Assembly: GCF_014058425.1 (NCBI RefSeq)
Contig: NZ_CP049366.1
Span: forward strand, 1,736,001-1,800,000
Origin: Companilactobacillus pabuli
GTDB taxonomy: Bacteria; Bacillota; Bacilli; Lactobacillales; Lactobacillaceae
Direction of reading: 5' to 3'
DNA length: 64,000 nucleotides
Shown here: piece by piece, positions 30,714-42,646 of the stretch
Layout of the letters: each line of letters begins with the position of its first letter
Position numbering within the stretch: position 1 is the first letter of the stretch
The notes under the pieces: model-generated
Seen by the model: the letters and a program-made list of their open reading frames with translations, nothing else
Database searches by the model: none
Told to the model about the DNA's origin: nothing
Made by a program: the position numbers and the translations under genes

Positions 30714-32410
30714 ATGTCAGAATTTTCAGATAAAACTAGATCATCTAATTTACAAAATATGCAAGATCAAGTCTTAGACTTACTGATTATCGGTGGGGGT
30801 ATTACTGGTAGTGGAATCGCACTTGATGCACAGTCCCGTAATCTCAAAACAGGTTTGCTAGAAATGCGTGACTTTGCCTCTGGAACTTCTAGTCGTTCAA
30901 CTAAATTAGTCCATGGAGGATTACGATATTTAAAACAAGCGGCTGTCAAAGAAGTTCATGAAGTTGGTAGTGAACGTGCCATTGTCTATAACAACGCTCC
31001 ACACGTTACGACGCCTTTAAAAATGATGTTACCTTTCTATGAAGACGGAACTTTTGGTCCTTTCACCACTGCCATTGGTTTGGACGTTTATGATCGTCTA
31101 GCTGAAGTAAAATACTCAGAACGAAAGTATATGTTGAACTCACACGACACTTTGGAACGTGAACCATATATTAAGGGTGAAGGATTGAAGGGTTCCGGTG
31201 TTTACGTCGAATACCGAACTGATGATGCTCGACTAACTTTGGAAGTTCTCAAAAAAGCTAACGACATGGGTTCTCTAATCGCCATTACGTTAAAGTTACC
31301 GGTCTTTTGTATGACGCTGACGATAAAATCTGTGGTGTCATTTTCAAAGATCTCATCACTGAAAAAACTGGTGAAATTCACGCCAAGAAAGTCATCAATG
31401 CTACAGGACCTTGGGTCGATGGAATCAGAGAAATGGATCACTCTAACATTGGTAAACATTTGCACTTAACCAAGGGTGTCCATCTAGTCATCGATCATGA
31501 TAAGTTTCCAATTTCTAATTCAATTTACTTCGATACACCTTTTCATGATGGAAGAATGATGTTTGCCATCCCTCGTGAAGGTAAAACTTACATTGGAACG
31601 ACTGACACCACTTGGACAAAAGATCCTAAAGAACCTAATATCACCGCAACTGATGTTACTTATATCCTAGCCGCTGCTAACCAAATGTTTGACCTTCCAG
31701 AATATTTAACACCTGAAGATGTCGAAAGCGGTTGGTCTGGAGTTAGACCTCTGATTCAAGAAGAAGGCAAATCCCCTTCAGAAATTTCTCGTAAAGATGA
31801 AATCTTCCAATCAAAGTCAGGATTATTTTCAATTGCCGGCGGTAAATTAACTGGATATCGCAAAATGGCCGAGAAAATTGTCGACCGTGTAGCTAAACAG
31901 CTAGACCTCGAAAGTGAGTACGAATTCTCACCTACTCAGACAAAAGATTTAACCTTATCAGGCGGTGACGTCGGTGGTGGTAAATACTGGATGGAATTTT
32001 TCGATAAAGAAGTCCACGAAGGTATTGTAAATTATGATTTAGATCGTGACGATGCAGAAAAATTAGTCCAACGTTTTGGTTCAAATGTACGTGCTGTTTA
32101 TGAACTATTACCCGAAACTAAAACCAAAGCTCGTTTACCAAGAATCGACTGGGCAATGTTAAATTACGGTTTGCAACACGAAATGGTCGAGCACCCTATC
32201 GATTACTTACTTCGTCGCAGTAGTCAAATGTTATTCAATATCTCTCACATGAAGAGTATCAAAACTCCTGTAATTGATTATATGAGTAAGTTTTATGACT
32301 GGGATGAAGATACTAAGCAACAAATGACTGACGAAGTGAACCAAAAACTAGATTTAAGTGATCTAAAACAAGTTAAGAAGCAATACTTGGAATACAAAAA
32401 AGAACATTAG
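30714..32410 (+). pseudogene. glpD: FAD-dependent glycerol-3-phosphate dehydrogenase/oxidase with a frameshift
   Basis: Oxidises glycerol-3-phosphate to DHAP at the membrane. The N-terminal part from ATG 30714 (AGGAGG upstream) has the FAD motif [18 protein letters not shown] and runs to about 31270. The rest continues in another frame from about 31280 to 32410 and holds the substrate and cap domains. Restoring one A near 31274 (GCC-ATT-ACG to GCC-AAT-TAC) rejoins the frames to a protein of about 564 residues, closer to GlpD length than to GlpO, which has an extra insert of about 50 residues. Both halves look well conserved, so the lesion is recent or a sequencing error. Confidence 0.88.
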
Positions 32411-32427
32411 ATTTGGTTAAGTATTCC

Positions 32428-32589
32428 GTCCTCCATAGCAAAGAAAATTTGGCTGGAACGTAGTGGGCACGACTTGGAGCCTTTGCTAAGACCAAAACCG
32501 GGCAAAGTCTTCAAGCTCGGCCTTATTCTAAGCAACAAGTTGCTAAGAATAATTTCACTACTGAGCCAATTTTCTTTGCTATTCCGGAC
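32428..32589 (+). repeat. Structured intergenic repeat, copy B (full length)
   Basis: GTCC (32428-32431)/GGAC (32586-32589) closing stem, TCC/TCC loop, outer stem 32435-32452 with 32566-32582 (17 bp, one bulged T), GTAGTG (32460-32465)/CACTAC (32556-32561), hairpin 32473-32486 with 32502-32515 holding the C-T mismatch, and hairpin 32523-32552. It starts 18 bases after the glpD stop. Confidence 0.85.
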
Positions 32590-32629
32590 TAGATAGTGAT
32601 TTTCAATTTTTTATATGATCAAACAAATA

Positions 32630-32690
32630 AGCATCTATTCAGATAATGGCAGCCGTTAATCGACTATATCTGAATAGATGCTATTTTTTT
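32630..32690 (+). terminator. Strong terminator-like hairpin in the repeat spacer
   Basis: A 16-bp perfect stem, AGCATCTATTCAGATA (32630-32645) with its complement at 32667-32682, followed by seven T residues. It is part of the duplicated unit shared with 46.8 kb and would terminate glpD transcripts. Confidence 0.85.
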
Positions 32691-32731
32691 AGTTTGAATT
32701 ATTTGAAATAAATAATAAATGTCGTTATCTA

Positions 32732-33208
32732 GTCGGGAGTGACAACTTTGTGGATGCTCAGTACTGAAATTTTACTTAGCGATTTATCGGTTCTTATCAT
32801 AGTTTGGTTATATAAAAATGCAGAGAAGTTCCATTTTCAATGTATTAGTTGTATGTAAGTTTACTTTTTGAATTAAACAAAATGAATAATAGAACTAGGA
32901 TTTAGTCTGGAACACAAGCCCTGTGATGGCTCAGCCGCCAAATTACTGTTAGTGCTTTAGCACTTACAGTAAGGCCTAGTTTTGAGATTTTGCGTCTTTG
33001 GGGCCATGCAAAAGCTCAAAATAGTGCCGGCAGCGTTCCAGCCAATCACAGGGCTTGTGTGGAAGACGGCAATTAACACTAACCAATTTTTAGCAAGAAC
33101 CAATTTATTGCTTAGTGAAAGGTCAATCTTGAAGATAATTCCCGGTTTTGAAATTGGCTTAAAGTTGTGCCTGGTACGTTCCAGAGTCCACAAAGCCGAA
33201 CGGACGAC
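32732..33208 (-). repeat. Structured intergenic repeat, copy C (interrupted by copy D)
   Basis: Ends are GTCG/CGAC (32732-32735 and 33205-33208) with GGA loops inside; outer stem CTTTGTGGA (32746-32754) with TCCACAAAG (33187-33195). The second inner hairpin is split by about 300 bp that includes copy D and an AT-rich segment; the insert is bordered by inverted GGTTCTT-type ends near 32780 and 33095. No gene is supported anywhere in 32411-33338. Confidence 0.72.
32905..33067 (-). repeat. Structured intergenic repeat, copy D (nested in copy C)
   Basis: GTCT (32905-32908)/AGAC (33064-33067), GGA loops, perfect 16-bp stem 32912-32927 with 33045-33060, 6-bp stem GCCGCC (32934-32939)/GGCAGC (33029-33034) with one wobble, hairpin 32980-32993 with 33008-33021, and a perfect hairpin 32943-32972. 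All stems are kept although most bases differ from other copies. Confidence 0.87.
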
Positions 33209-33338
33209 GACAGTCTATCTCTAACAAATTTCATTCTGATTAAATATTCAATAAATATTTTGCTAAACCTTTCATTTTTATCAAAATATAGTAAAGTGAA
33301 ACTTGTACAAAAAATGCAATGAAGGAGATTTAGCGAGA

Positions 33339-33749
33339 ATGCTTAAGGAATTTCAAGAATTTATTTCCCGTGGTACTGTTGTTGACTTAGCTGTCGGTGT
33401 TATCGTTGGTGCGGCTTTTAATAGTTTAGTATCAGCGATCACTACCTACCTTTTGAATCCGCTAATTGGACTCATCATTGGGCAAATTGATTTATCAGAC
33501 ATGAAGTTTCAAGTATTAGGTGCAACCTTTTTAATTGGTGACTTAATTAATGCCATAATCAATTTCCTAATCATCATGTTCGTTGTGTTCTTAATCGTTA
33601 AAATGATGAACCGTATGCGTCGTGATGGATCTCGTAGCAAGTTTGACCAAAATGGTGATGAAATACCAGATCCACAAACTGAATACTTACAACAAATCCG
33701 AGATTTATTGAGATATCAACAAAGAAATGATCACAATAGACGATATTAA
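33339..33749 (+). CDS. mscL: Large-conductance mechanosensitive channel
   Basis: Pentameric stretch-activated pore that vents solutes on hypo-osmotic shock. The protein starts MLKEFQEFISRGTVVDLAVG with helix 1 VIVGAAFNSLVSAITTYLLNPLIG; a second helix LINAIINFLIIMFVVFLIV and a charged cytoplasmic helix follow. 136 residues is normal. ATG 33339 has GAAGGAGA 10 bases upstream; an earlier in-frame codon at 33303 has no such site. Confidence 0.97.
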   Translation: MLKEFQEFISRGTVVDLAVGVIVGAAFNSLVSAITTYLLNPLIGLIIGQIDLSDMKFQVLGATFLIGDLINAIINFLIIMFVVFLIVKMMNRMRRDGSRSKFDQNGDEIPDPQTEYLQQIRDLLRYQQRNDHNRRY

Positions 33750-33762
33750 TTTTTGTCGTCAC

Positions 33763-33806
33763 AAAAAAAAGACTTCATTGGAAATCAATTCCAACGAAGT
33801 CTTTTT
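33763..33806. terminator. Bidirectional terminator between mscL and prs
   Basis: GACTTCaTTGGAA with TTCCAAcGAAGTC (33771-33801), one mismatch, A tract on the left and T tract on the right, between converging genes. Confidence 0.88.
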
Positions 33807-33817
33807 AATTTTAACAA

Positions 33818-34798
33818 TTATTTATTTTTTCTTTCAAAACGAGTGTTGAACAATGGACTAACTGGGTCATTGTCATGAACACGTTTGATAGCTTCTCCGA
33901 TAAGTGGTCCAACTGAAACTTGTACCATCTTGTCGATGATTTTTTCCTTAGGAAGATTGATTGAATCAGTAACAACTAAAGTTTTGATTGGTGAAGCTTC
34001 AATTCTTTCAATAGCTGGGCCTGAAAGGATTGGGTGTGTACAACATGCGTAAACTTCTGTAGCACCGGCATCGATTAGAGCTTGTGATGCTAGAGAAATT
34101 GTACCAGCAGTATCGATCATATCATCGATGATAATGGCACGTTTGCCTTTAACATTACCGATAATGTTCATAACTTCGGCAACATTAGCACGAGGTCTAC
34201 GTTTATCGATGATAGCGATTGGTGTCTTCAAGAATTCAGCTAATTTTCTAGCACGAGTAACACCACCGTGGTCAGGTGAAACAACTACAGCATCTTCTTC
34301 AAGGTGATTTGATAAGAAGTAGTCAGCCAACAATGGAGCACCCATCAAATGGTCAACTGGGATATCAAAGAATCCTTGAATTTGTGCAGCGTGCAAATCA
34401 AGTGCAAGTACACGATCAACACCAGCACGTTCTAGCATGTTAGCAACTAATTTAGCTGTGATAGGTTCACGTGAACGTGATTTACGATCTTGTCTAGCGT
34501 AACCGTAATATGGAATAACAACATTGATTACACTGGCAGAGGCACGTCTTAGTGCATCAACCATGATCAATAATTCCATCAAATTATCGTTAACTGGAGC
34601 TGAAGTTGATTGAATCAAGAATACTTCAGAACCACGAATACTTTCATCAATATTGATTTGGATTTCACCATCACTGAAACGTGTAACTGATGACTTTCCT
34701 AGTGGTACACCGACCTCTTTAGCAATTTTTTCAGCCAAAGGTTTATTGGAGTTCAATGCAAAAATCTTCATTGGTACTTCGTTATTTTGACATGACAT
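33818..34798 (-). CDS. prs: Ribose-phosphate pyrophosphokinase
   Basis: Makes PRPP for nucleotide, histidine and tryptophan synthesis. The 326 residues contain [16 protein letters not shown], the ribose-5-phosphate/PRPP loop [18 protein letters not shown] and [16 protein letters not shown] lies upstream of the ATG at 34798. It follows glmU by 14 bases, the usual glmU-prs pair of Firmicutes. Confidence 0.97.
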   Translation of the reverse strand: MSCQNNEVPMKIFALNSNKPLAEKIAKEVGVPLGKSSVTRFSDGEIQINIDESIRGSEVFLIQSTSAPVNDNLMELLIMVDALRRASASVINVVIPYYGYARQDRKSRSREPITAKLVANMLERAGVDRVLALDLHAAQIQGFFDIPVDHLMGAPLLADYFLSNHLEEDAVVVSPDHGGVTRARKLAEFLKTPIAIIDKRRPRANVAEVMNIIGNVKGKRAIIIDDMIDTAGTISLASQALIDAGATEVYACCTHPILSGPAIERIEASPIKTLVVTDSINLPKEKIIDKMVQVSVGPLIGEAIKRVHDNDPVSPLFNTRFERKNK

Positions 34799-34812
34799 TT
34801 AATTATTCACCC

Positions 34813-36201
34813 TTATTTCCATTCTTCACTTTTTGATAGTGGTAATCTGTTCCAAAAATCTTCTTTGTTTGTTTGTCTCTCACGTGCAATAGCCATTGCA
34901 TGCTTAGGAATATCCTTTGTTATCGTTGAACCGGCAGCGATGAATGAGTGATCAGCCATCTCAACTGGAGCAACAATATTAGAATTGCTTCCGATAAATG
35001 AGTGGTCGCCAATAGTACTGTGGAATTTCTTAACACCATCATAATTGACGAAGACCACACCACAACCAACATTGATGTCAGTACCTAAAGTAGCATCACC
35101 AACATAAGTTAAATGACCAACTTTAGTTCTGTCACCAATCTTAGCATTTTTAATTTCACAAAAGTTTCCTACGTGAACGTCGCGACCAATTTCAGCCTTA
35201 GGACGTAAATGCGAATTAGGACCAATGTTGCTACCCTTGTGCATAATAGCTTTTTCAATTGTAGAACTGATAACTTCAACGTTATCTTGAATCTCAGAAT
35301 CTGAAATTCTTGAACCAGAACCGATAACACATTCTGAACCGATAGTTGTTTTACCAAAAATCTTAACGTTTGGTTCAATGACAGTATCATTGCCAATTTT
35401 AACGTCAACATCAATGTAAGTATTATCAGGATCAACGATTGTTACACCATCACGCATGTGTGCTTCATTGATTCTTCTTTGCATAATCTTTTCAGCTTTT
35501 GATAAAGCCACACGATCATTAACACCTAATGATTCACTAAGATCAGCCATTTGATAAGCTGAAACCTTCTTACCTTGTTGTTTCAATAGTGAAATAACAT
35601 CTGGTAAGTAGTATTCACCTTGGGCGTTGTCATTATTGACTTTGTGCAAATTCTCAAATAACAACTTGTTATCAAAGCACAAAACGCCAGTATTGATTTC
35701 TTGAATCTCTTGTTCACTACGTGAAGCATCTTTTTGTTCAACGATTTTTTCAACATTGCCATTGCTATCACGAACGATTCGGCCATAACCAAATGGGTCG
35801 TCAGCATGGGCAGTTAAAATAGTTGCACTAGCTTGTTCCTTTTCGTGAAAGTCCAAAAGATTCTCGAAAGTTTGAGCAGTGAACAAAGGAGTATCACCGG
35901 TAACTACTAAAGTAATACCATCCTTGTCACCTAAATCTTTTTCAGTTTGCAATACAGCATGACCTGTACCTAGTTGTTCAGACTGCAAAGCGTATTTGGT
36001 TCTGTCACCAAGTAAGGCTTCAACTTTATCGGCACCATTACCAATTACAGTTTCAATTTGATCTGGCTTGATTTTTTCAACTTGTGTTAAAACATGGTCA
36101 ACCATGGCTCTACCAGCAACAGGATGCAATACTTTGTACAATCTTGACTTCATTCTTGTACCTTTTCCGGCAGCAAGAATTATTACATAACGATTCGACA
36201 T
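34813..36201 (-). CDS. glmU: Bifunctional GlmU: glucosamine-1-phosphate acetyltransferase and GlcNAc-1-phosphate uridylyltransferase
   Basis: Makes UDP-GlcNAc, the donor used by MurA. The 462 residues combine an N-terminal nucleotidyltransferase (LAAGKGTRM at 9-17) with a C-terminal left-handed beta helix of hexapeptide repeats ([20 protein letters not shown] and onward). AAGGGAG precedes the ATG. Confidence 0.98.
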   Translation of the reverse strand: MSNRYVIILAAGKGTRMKSRLYKVLHPVAGRAMVDHVLTQVEKIKPDQIETVIGNGADKVEALLGDRTKYALQSEQLGTGHAVLQTEKDLGDKDGITLVVTGDTPLFTAQTFENLLDFHEKEQASATILTAHADDPFGYGRIVRDSNGNVEKIVEQKDASRSEQEIQEINTGVLCFDNKLLFENLHKVNNDNAQGEYYLPDVISLLKQQGKKVSAYQMADLSESLGVNDRVALSKAEKIMQRRINEAHMRDGVTIVDPDNTYIDVDVKIGNDTVIEPNVKIFGKTTIGSECVIGSGSRISDSEIQDNVEVISSTIEKAIMHKGSNIGPNSHLRPKAEIGRDVHVGNFCEIKNAKIGDRTKVGHLTYVGDATLGTDINVGCGVVFVNYDGVKKFHSTIGDHSFIGSNSNIVAPVEMADHSFIAAGSTITKDIPKHAMAIARERQTNKEDFWNRLPLSKSEEWK

Positions 36202-36275
36202 CAGAAACTCCCTTCAGTCATTCAAATATCCTTATATATAATAGCATTATTATATATGACTGCTCAATCTAGAAT

Positions 36276-37118
36276 TTATTCAAAATAACTGAAATCGGTA
36301 TTAGTTAAATAATTTCCTGGTTCTACATTAAGAATCCGGTTTTTAGTATCGATTTTAGTTACTTTAAAGATTGATGTAATATCATCATCACTAAATTGAC
36401 TGTGGATATTGATATTTTCAGCAAAAACAGTGGCACCAACAAAGATGGCATTAAATTCAGAAATCAAACTTTGTAAACCATTGATAGTTCCACCGCCTTT
36501 CATAAAGTCATCGACAACTAAGACTCTAGAACCTTCATCCAAACTGCGCTTGGACAATTCCATTTTTTCCACACGGTCAGATGAACCGGATGCATAGTTA
36601 ACACTAATAGTTGAACCTTCCGTAATCTTAGAGTCACGACGGACAATGACAAATGGAATATTCAAGAAATTAGCCACACTTTGAGCGATTGGTATACCCT
36701 TAGTTGCCACTGTCATGACAACATCAATTGAGCTTTGTGAGTATTGAGTAGCAATCATACGACCCACTGTTCTCAATAATTCTGGATCTGCCAATAAATC
36801 AGTTAGATACAAGTAGCCACCAGGCAAAATTCGATTAGGTTCAACCAAACGCTTGGAAGTATCTTCGATAAACTCCGTAGCTTCTTTCTTAGAGATTCCT
36901 GGTGTAAAGATAACTCCGCCACCAGCTCCGGGCAAAGTTTCCAAAACGCCAATTCCTCTAATCATAAAAGTTCTTCGTAAAATTCCTAAATCCTCAGAAA
37001 TTGATGACTTAGCCGATTCGTAACGATCAGCAAAAAATGCTAATGAAATTAATGTATGTGGTCGTTCTAGCAAATAGCGAGTCATATCAATTAAACGTTC
37101 GCTTCTTCGTGTTTTCAT
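36276..37118 (-). CDS. purR: Pur operon repressor PurR
   Basis: PRPP-sensing regulator of purine genes in Gram-positives. About 280 residues: N-terminal winged helix (SERLIDMTRYLLERPHTLIS) and a C-terminal PRTase-like domain with the PRPP loop VLVVDDFMKGGGT. ATG 37118 has AGGAGA 9 bases upstream; an in-frame start 19 codons earlier has no support. An AT palindrome at 36233-36256 separates it from glmU. Confidence 0.96.
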   Translation of the reverse strand: MKTRRSERLIDMTRYLLERPHTLISLAFFADRYESAKSSISEDLGILRRTFMIRGIGVLETLPGAGGGVIFTPGISKKEATEFIEDTSKRLVEPNRILPGGYLYLTDLLADPELLRTVGRMIATQYSQSSIDVVMTVATKGIPIAQSVANFLNIPFVIVRRDSKITEGSTISVNYASGSSDRVEKMELSKRSLDEGSRVLVVDDFMKGGGTINGLQSLISEFNAIFVGATVFAENINIHSQFSDDDITSIFKVTKIDTKNRILNVEPGNYLTNTDFSYFE

Positions 37119-37235
37119 CTTTTTTTCTCCTAAAACATATCTTCCTACAAGATTATAAAGCAAAACAATGAACAATTCATGTTTTTTTCGAAGTAAAACA
37201 TGTCATTCCCCAAACTTTGCTCTCCTAGCCTCCAC

Positions 37236-37277
37236 ACAAAAAAAGAGGTCTGAACTATTTTTGTTCAAACCTCTATT
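37236..37277 (-). terminator. veg terminator
   Basis: Minus-strand hairpin AGAGGTTTGAAC with GTTCAGACCTCT (37244-37275) followed by seven T residues. Confidence 0.85.
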
Positions 37278-37296
37278 CTAATGAACGCTTATTATT

Positions 37297-37572
37297 TTAT
37301 TCAACTTCAGCTTCGGGTTCTGAATCTTCTGATTCTTCACCGTCAAACTTAATATCAATTGATTTTGTCAATAAATCAGCATAACTATATGAAACTCTTT
37401 CAAATGAGTTTTCATTTTGATCCAAATCTACAACAAAAACTGAATGGAATGTTTCTGATAGGGTACCGCGACGGCGGACAACCTTCTTACGACCTGCTTG
37501 TGCAACAATTGTCAAATTCTCACCTAAGTGTGAATCTAATCGACTCTTAATTGTCTTCAATGATGTTGGCAT
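37297..37572 (-). CDS. veg: Veg family protein
   Basis: A 91-residue protein with an SH3-like fold (MPTSLKTIKSRLDSHLGENL, then KVVRRRGTLSETFHSVFVV). In B. subtilis Veg influences biofilm matrix genes; the molecular role is unclear. It lies in the conserved rsmA-veg-purR order. The ATG at 37572 is 11 bases after AAGGAG; the C-terminus is acidic. Confidence 0.93.
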   Translation of the reverse strand: MPTSLKTIKSRLDSHLGENLTIVAQAGRKKVVRRRGTLSETFHSVFVVDLDQNENSFERVSYSYADLLTKSIDIKFDGEESEDSEPEAEVE

Positions 37573-37647
37573 TATAATAATCACTCCTTAGGAGTGAAAT
37601 TTTATCACGTTTCTTTGAAAATTTCAAGAAAATAATAAACCTGTAAT

Positions 37648-38529
37648 CTAAATTTTACTAAATTCTAATGCCATTTTTTTGAATTGTTCGATGGAAACTT
37701 GCTCTGCACGGGCATTCTCAGCGATGTCGCAATTTTCAAAAACTTTTTTTATTTTCGCACGGTTTTCATCAGTCCGGCCCAACCAATTGAGTAAATTATT
37801 CATCAAACTCTTACGTTTTTGCATGAAAGCGGAACGAACTACTTGATTGAAGAATTTTGGATCTTCGATATCAATTTGATCTTTAGGTAGTCGATCTAAA
37901 ACCGCTACTGCAGAATCAACTTTTGGTCTGGGAATGAAAGAACTGCTACCAACAATTCGATCGATTCGTGCATTCATCTGTGTTTGAACGGCAATTGTTA
38001 GAGAACCGTATTCACGATGACCAGGTTTAGCAGTGATACGTTGAGCAACTTCTTTTTGCATCATCAAAACTAATGATTGGAACGGATAATCACTGTTGAT
38101 CAAATTCAACATGATTGGTGTCGTAATGTAGTATGGCAAGTTAGCAACGACTTTAATAGTCTTACCTTCCAAACCATGCTCTTTAACAAATTTATCTAGG
38201 TCAACTTTCAAAATATCTTGATTGATAACTTCAATATTATCGTAATACTGCAACGTATCCGCCAAGACCGGAATCAAATTATCATCGATTTCAAAAGCAA
38301 AAACCTTTTCTGCCACTTGAGCTAATTTCTCAGTCAAGGCACCGATACCAGGTCCAATTTCAATTGCAATTTCATCAGGAGTTAAACCACTAGCATCAAC
38401 GATATCGTCCAAAACTTTTTCATTGGTTAAGAAATTTTGTCCTAAACTTTTCTTTGCACGTAATTTGTATTTGCGCATGATATCATTCGTGCGAATAGGA
38501 TCAGCAATACTTAATCTATTTTGTGTCAT
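37648..38529 (-). CDS. rsmA: 16S rRNA (adenine1518/1519-N6) dimethyltransferase
   Basis: Dimethylates two adjacent adenines in helix 45 of 16S rRNA; loss gives kasugamycin resistance. The 293 residues contain KKSLGQNFL, the SAM loop EIGPGIGALT and the catalytic NLPYYITTP. The start MTQNRLSIADP at 38529, with AAGGAAG upstream, overlaps the end of rnmV by 14 bases. Confidence 0.97.
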   Translation of the reverse strand: MTQNRLSIADPIRTNDIMRKYKLRAKKSLGQNFLTNEKVLDDIVDASGLTPDEIAIEIGPGIGALTEKLAQVAEKVFAFEIDDNLIPVLADTLQYYDNIEVINQDILKVDLDKFVKEHGLEGKTIKVVANLPYYITTPIMLNLINSDYPFQSLVLMMQKEVAQRITAKPGHREYGSLTIAVQTQMNARIDRIVGSSSFIPRPKVDSAVAVLDRLPKDQIDIEDPKFFNQVVRSAFMQKRKSLMNNLLNWLGRTDENRAKIKKVFENCDIAENARAEQVSIEQFKKMALEFSKI

Positions 38530-39091
38530 GAGTACTTCCTTCATCAAAATTTTTAACCGCAGCTACCAAAACATCAGGTGCCACTTGAAACATATTTAGT
38601 CGATTCAAAAATTGTTTAGCATTCGTATAGCCAATTTTTAATTCTGAACCAACGAACAATCTTCTTTGGTGAGAATCCGGTTTGCCAATTAAACCTAAAT
38701 TGACCATATCAGTATGATCATATGCTTGAAAATCAGTCTCTGCATGTGTATAAACGGCTGCTAAAGCTTGCTTGATATCTTCATCTCTAGCATGTTCGAT
38801 TCCTAAACTACCATCACTCTTTTTCGGAACTGCCTTAGCTCGAGGTAAAAAGGCTTGTTTAGCATCGGGTACTGCTTTTTGAATAATCGTCCGCAAACGA
38901 TTGCCATTAAAATCTGGGTCAGTGAAAATAATAACGCCACGTTTTTTTTGAGCAATCTTAATTTGTTTAATGGTTTCTTCATTCAAAGCTGAACCAGTCG
39001 TTTCAATTGTGTCGACATCACCTAAACAATCTTTTAGGCGATTCGTATCAGATTTTCCTTCAACTACAATAATTTCTTTTATTTTTTTCAT
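38516..39091 (-). CDS. rnmV: Ribonuclease M5
   Basis: Toprim-domain nuclease that matures 5S rRNA. The 191 residues begin KKIKEIIVVEGKSDTNRL with the catalytic Toprim Glu, and IIFTDPDFNGNRLR carries the Asp pair. It overlaps rsmA and is 2 bases from tatD. Confidence 0.96.
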   Translation of the reverse strand: MKKIKEIIVVEGKSDTNRLKDCLGDVDTIETTGSALNEETIKQIKIAQKKRGVIIFTDPDFNGNRLRTIIQKAVPDAKQAFLPRAKAVPKKSDGSLGIEHARDEDIKQALAAVYTHAETDFQAYDHTDMVNLGLIGKPDSHQRRLFVGSELKIGYTNAKQFLNRLNMFQVAPDVLVAAVKNFDEGSTHDTK

Positions 39092-39093
39092 AA

Positions 39094-39854
39094 TTATAGA
39101 TTATACACTTGGTGAGCATTGTTAAAAGTATGTTCAGCCACTTCATCAGGTGTAATACCTTTGTATTTTGCAATCGCATCAACTACGTAACGTGTGTATG
39201 CTGGTTGGTTAGTGTGTCCACGATAAGGTTCGGGTGTTAGATAAGGTGCATCCGTTTCAACCAGCAATCTGTCTAACGGTGTTTCCTTAGCTGATTCGTG
39301 AACCTCAGGAGCATTTTTGAACGAAACAACACCACTGTATGAAATCCAAAGTCCCAAATCTAAGAATTTGTTGAGCCACTCAACATCCCCATTGAAACTA
39401 TGCATGATGATACCTGATTTAGACATATCATGATTCTTTAAAATCTGATACATATCATCAAAGGCATCACGACAATGAATTGAAACTGGCATATTATATT
39501 GCTTAGCTACATCCAATTGTTGAATCAAAACCTTTTGTTGAATCTTAGGTTCTGGATCTTCTTCCCAATGGTAGTCCAAACCAATCTCACCAATTCCCAC
39601 TACTTCAGGAAGTTTGATTTGATTGACGAGTTGTTCTTCATTGTATTCTTTAGCAAACTCAGGATGCCAACCGATGACTGCATGCAATGGTTGATAGTTT
39701 TGAGCCAAACGAATAGCTTCGATATTGAATTCTTCGTTAGAACCAATAATAGCCATTTCATCAACATCTAGTTCTTTGGCATTATCAATAAATTGCTGCG
39801 TATTGCCGCTAAAGGCTGGATCATTTAAATGTGTGTGCGTATCAAATATTTTCA

Positions 39855-39855
<1 letters not shown>
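39094..39855 (-). CDS. TatD family metal-dependent deoxyribonuclease (YabD-like)
   Basis: TIM-barrel hydrolase of 253 residues. Metal ligands are visible as DTHTHLND at residues 4-11, VGIGEIGLDYHW, SIHCRDAF and VETDAPYL. Family members are 3'-5' nucleases for DNA or RNA. The start overlaps the metG stop by one base (TAATG). Confidence 0.93.
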
Positions 39856-41921
<2,066 letters not shown>

Positions 41922-42635
41922 TTATATTTGTGAAAAAACGTTCGTGGCATCGTCAGCGATAGCCAGAATTGATGAATCGATATCTAAATCTTCTTTATTA
42001 ATGACGACCAATTTAGCTTTGGGTGAACTGTATTCTAATAACCCTGCAAAGGGATAAACCTTAAAACTAGTGCCAACAACTACTAACAAATCAGCTTTTT
42101 GAACCATCAAGGCCGCATTCTGAAAGTTGTCAGGATTGATATTCTCGCCATATAAAACTGTCGTTCCCGGACGAATAATACCATTATCTTCATGGTGTCT
42201 AAAATCTTTTAAGTAATCATGATAATCAAATTGTTTTCCACACGTTAAGCAATGAATATTATCGTATAAATTACCGTGAAATTCCACGACATTTTTTGCG
42301 CCCGCTTTAGTGTGCAATTTGTCGACGTTTTGAGTAACGATAGCACCTTTTTGATTACTGATCTCAGCCATCTTTTGATGAATGACATTTGGTTTAGCGT
42401 CTGGGAAATACATATTGTGGACAACGAAATCATGAAAAACATCAGGATGCTTGATCAGATTATCGTGACTCAACATGTATTCTGGTGGGAAATTGTACTT
42501 TTCCCGTTTGTAGAGTCCATTTTTTGAACGATAATCAGGAATTCCTGATGGTACGGAAACTCCAGCACCAGTGAGAAAAGTTACGAATTTTGCTTGGTCC
42601 AATAACGTTTTAAAATCTTCGATTTTATCGATCAT
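41922..42635 (-). CDS. NAD-dependent protein deacylase (sirtuin)
   Basis: Sir2-family enzyme of 237 residues: GAGVSVPSGIPDYRS for NAD, TQNVDKLHTKAG and the catalytic VEFHGN histidine. The zinc ribbon has its first pair (CLTC) but the place where the second CxxC is expected reads FRHHEDNGIIRP, without cysteine. GGGG lies upstream of the ATG. It follows the HExxH gene on the same strand. Confidence 0.9.
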   Translation of the reverse strand: MIDKIEDFKTLLDQAKFVTFLTGAGVSVPSGIPDYRSKNGLYKREKYNFPPEYMLSHDNLIKHPDVFHDFVVHNMYFPDAKPNVIHQKMAEISNQKGAIVTQNVDKLHTKAGAKNVVEFHGNLYDNIHCLTCGKQFDYHDYLKDFRHHEDNGIIRPGTTVLYGENINPDNFQNAALMVQKADLLVVVGTSFKVYPFAGLLEYSSPKAKLVVINKEDLDIDSSILAIADDATNVFSQI

Positions 42636-42646
42636 AAATTTTACCC

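Noticed and set aside
32957-33224. Two overlapping ORFs of about 80 codons on opposite strands
   Set aside because: Both are translations of repeats C and D; they cross stem arms and lack ribosome sites.
36233-36256. AT-only palindrome between purR and glmU
   Set aside because: Probably promoter-region AT composition; no T tract and no GC in the stem, so neither terminator nor operator can be claimed.
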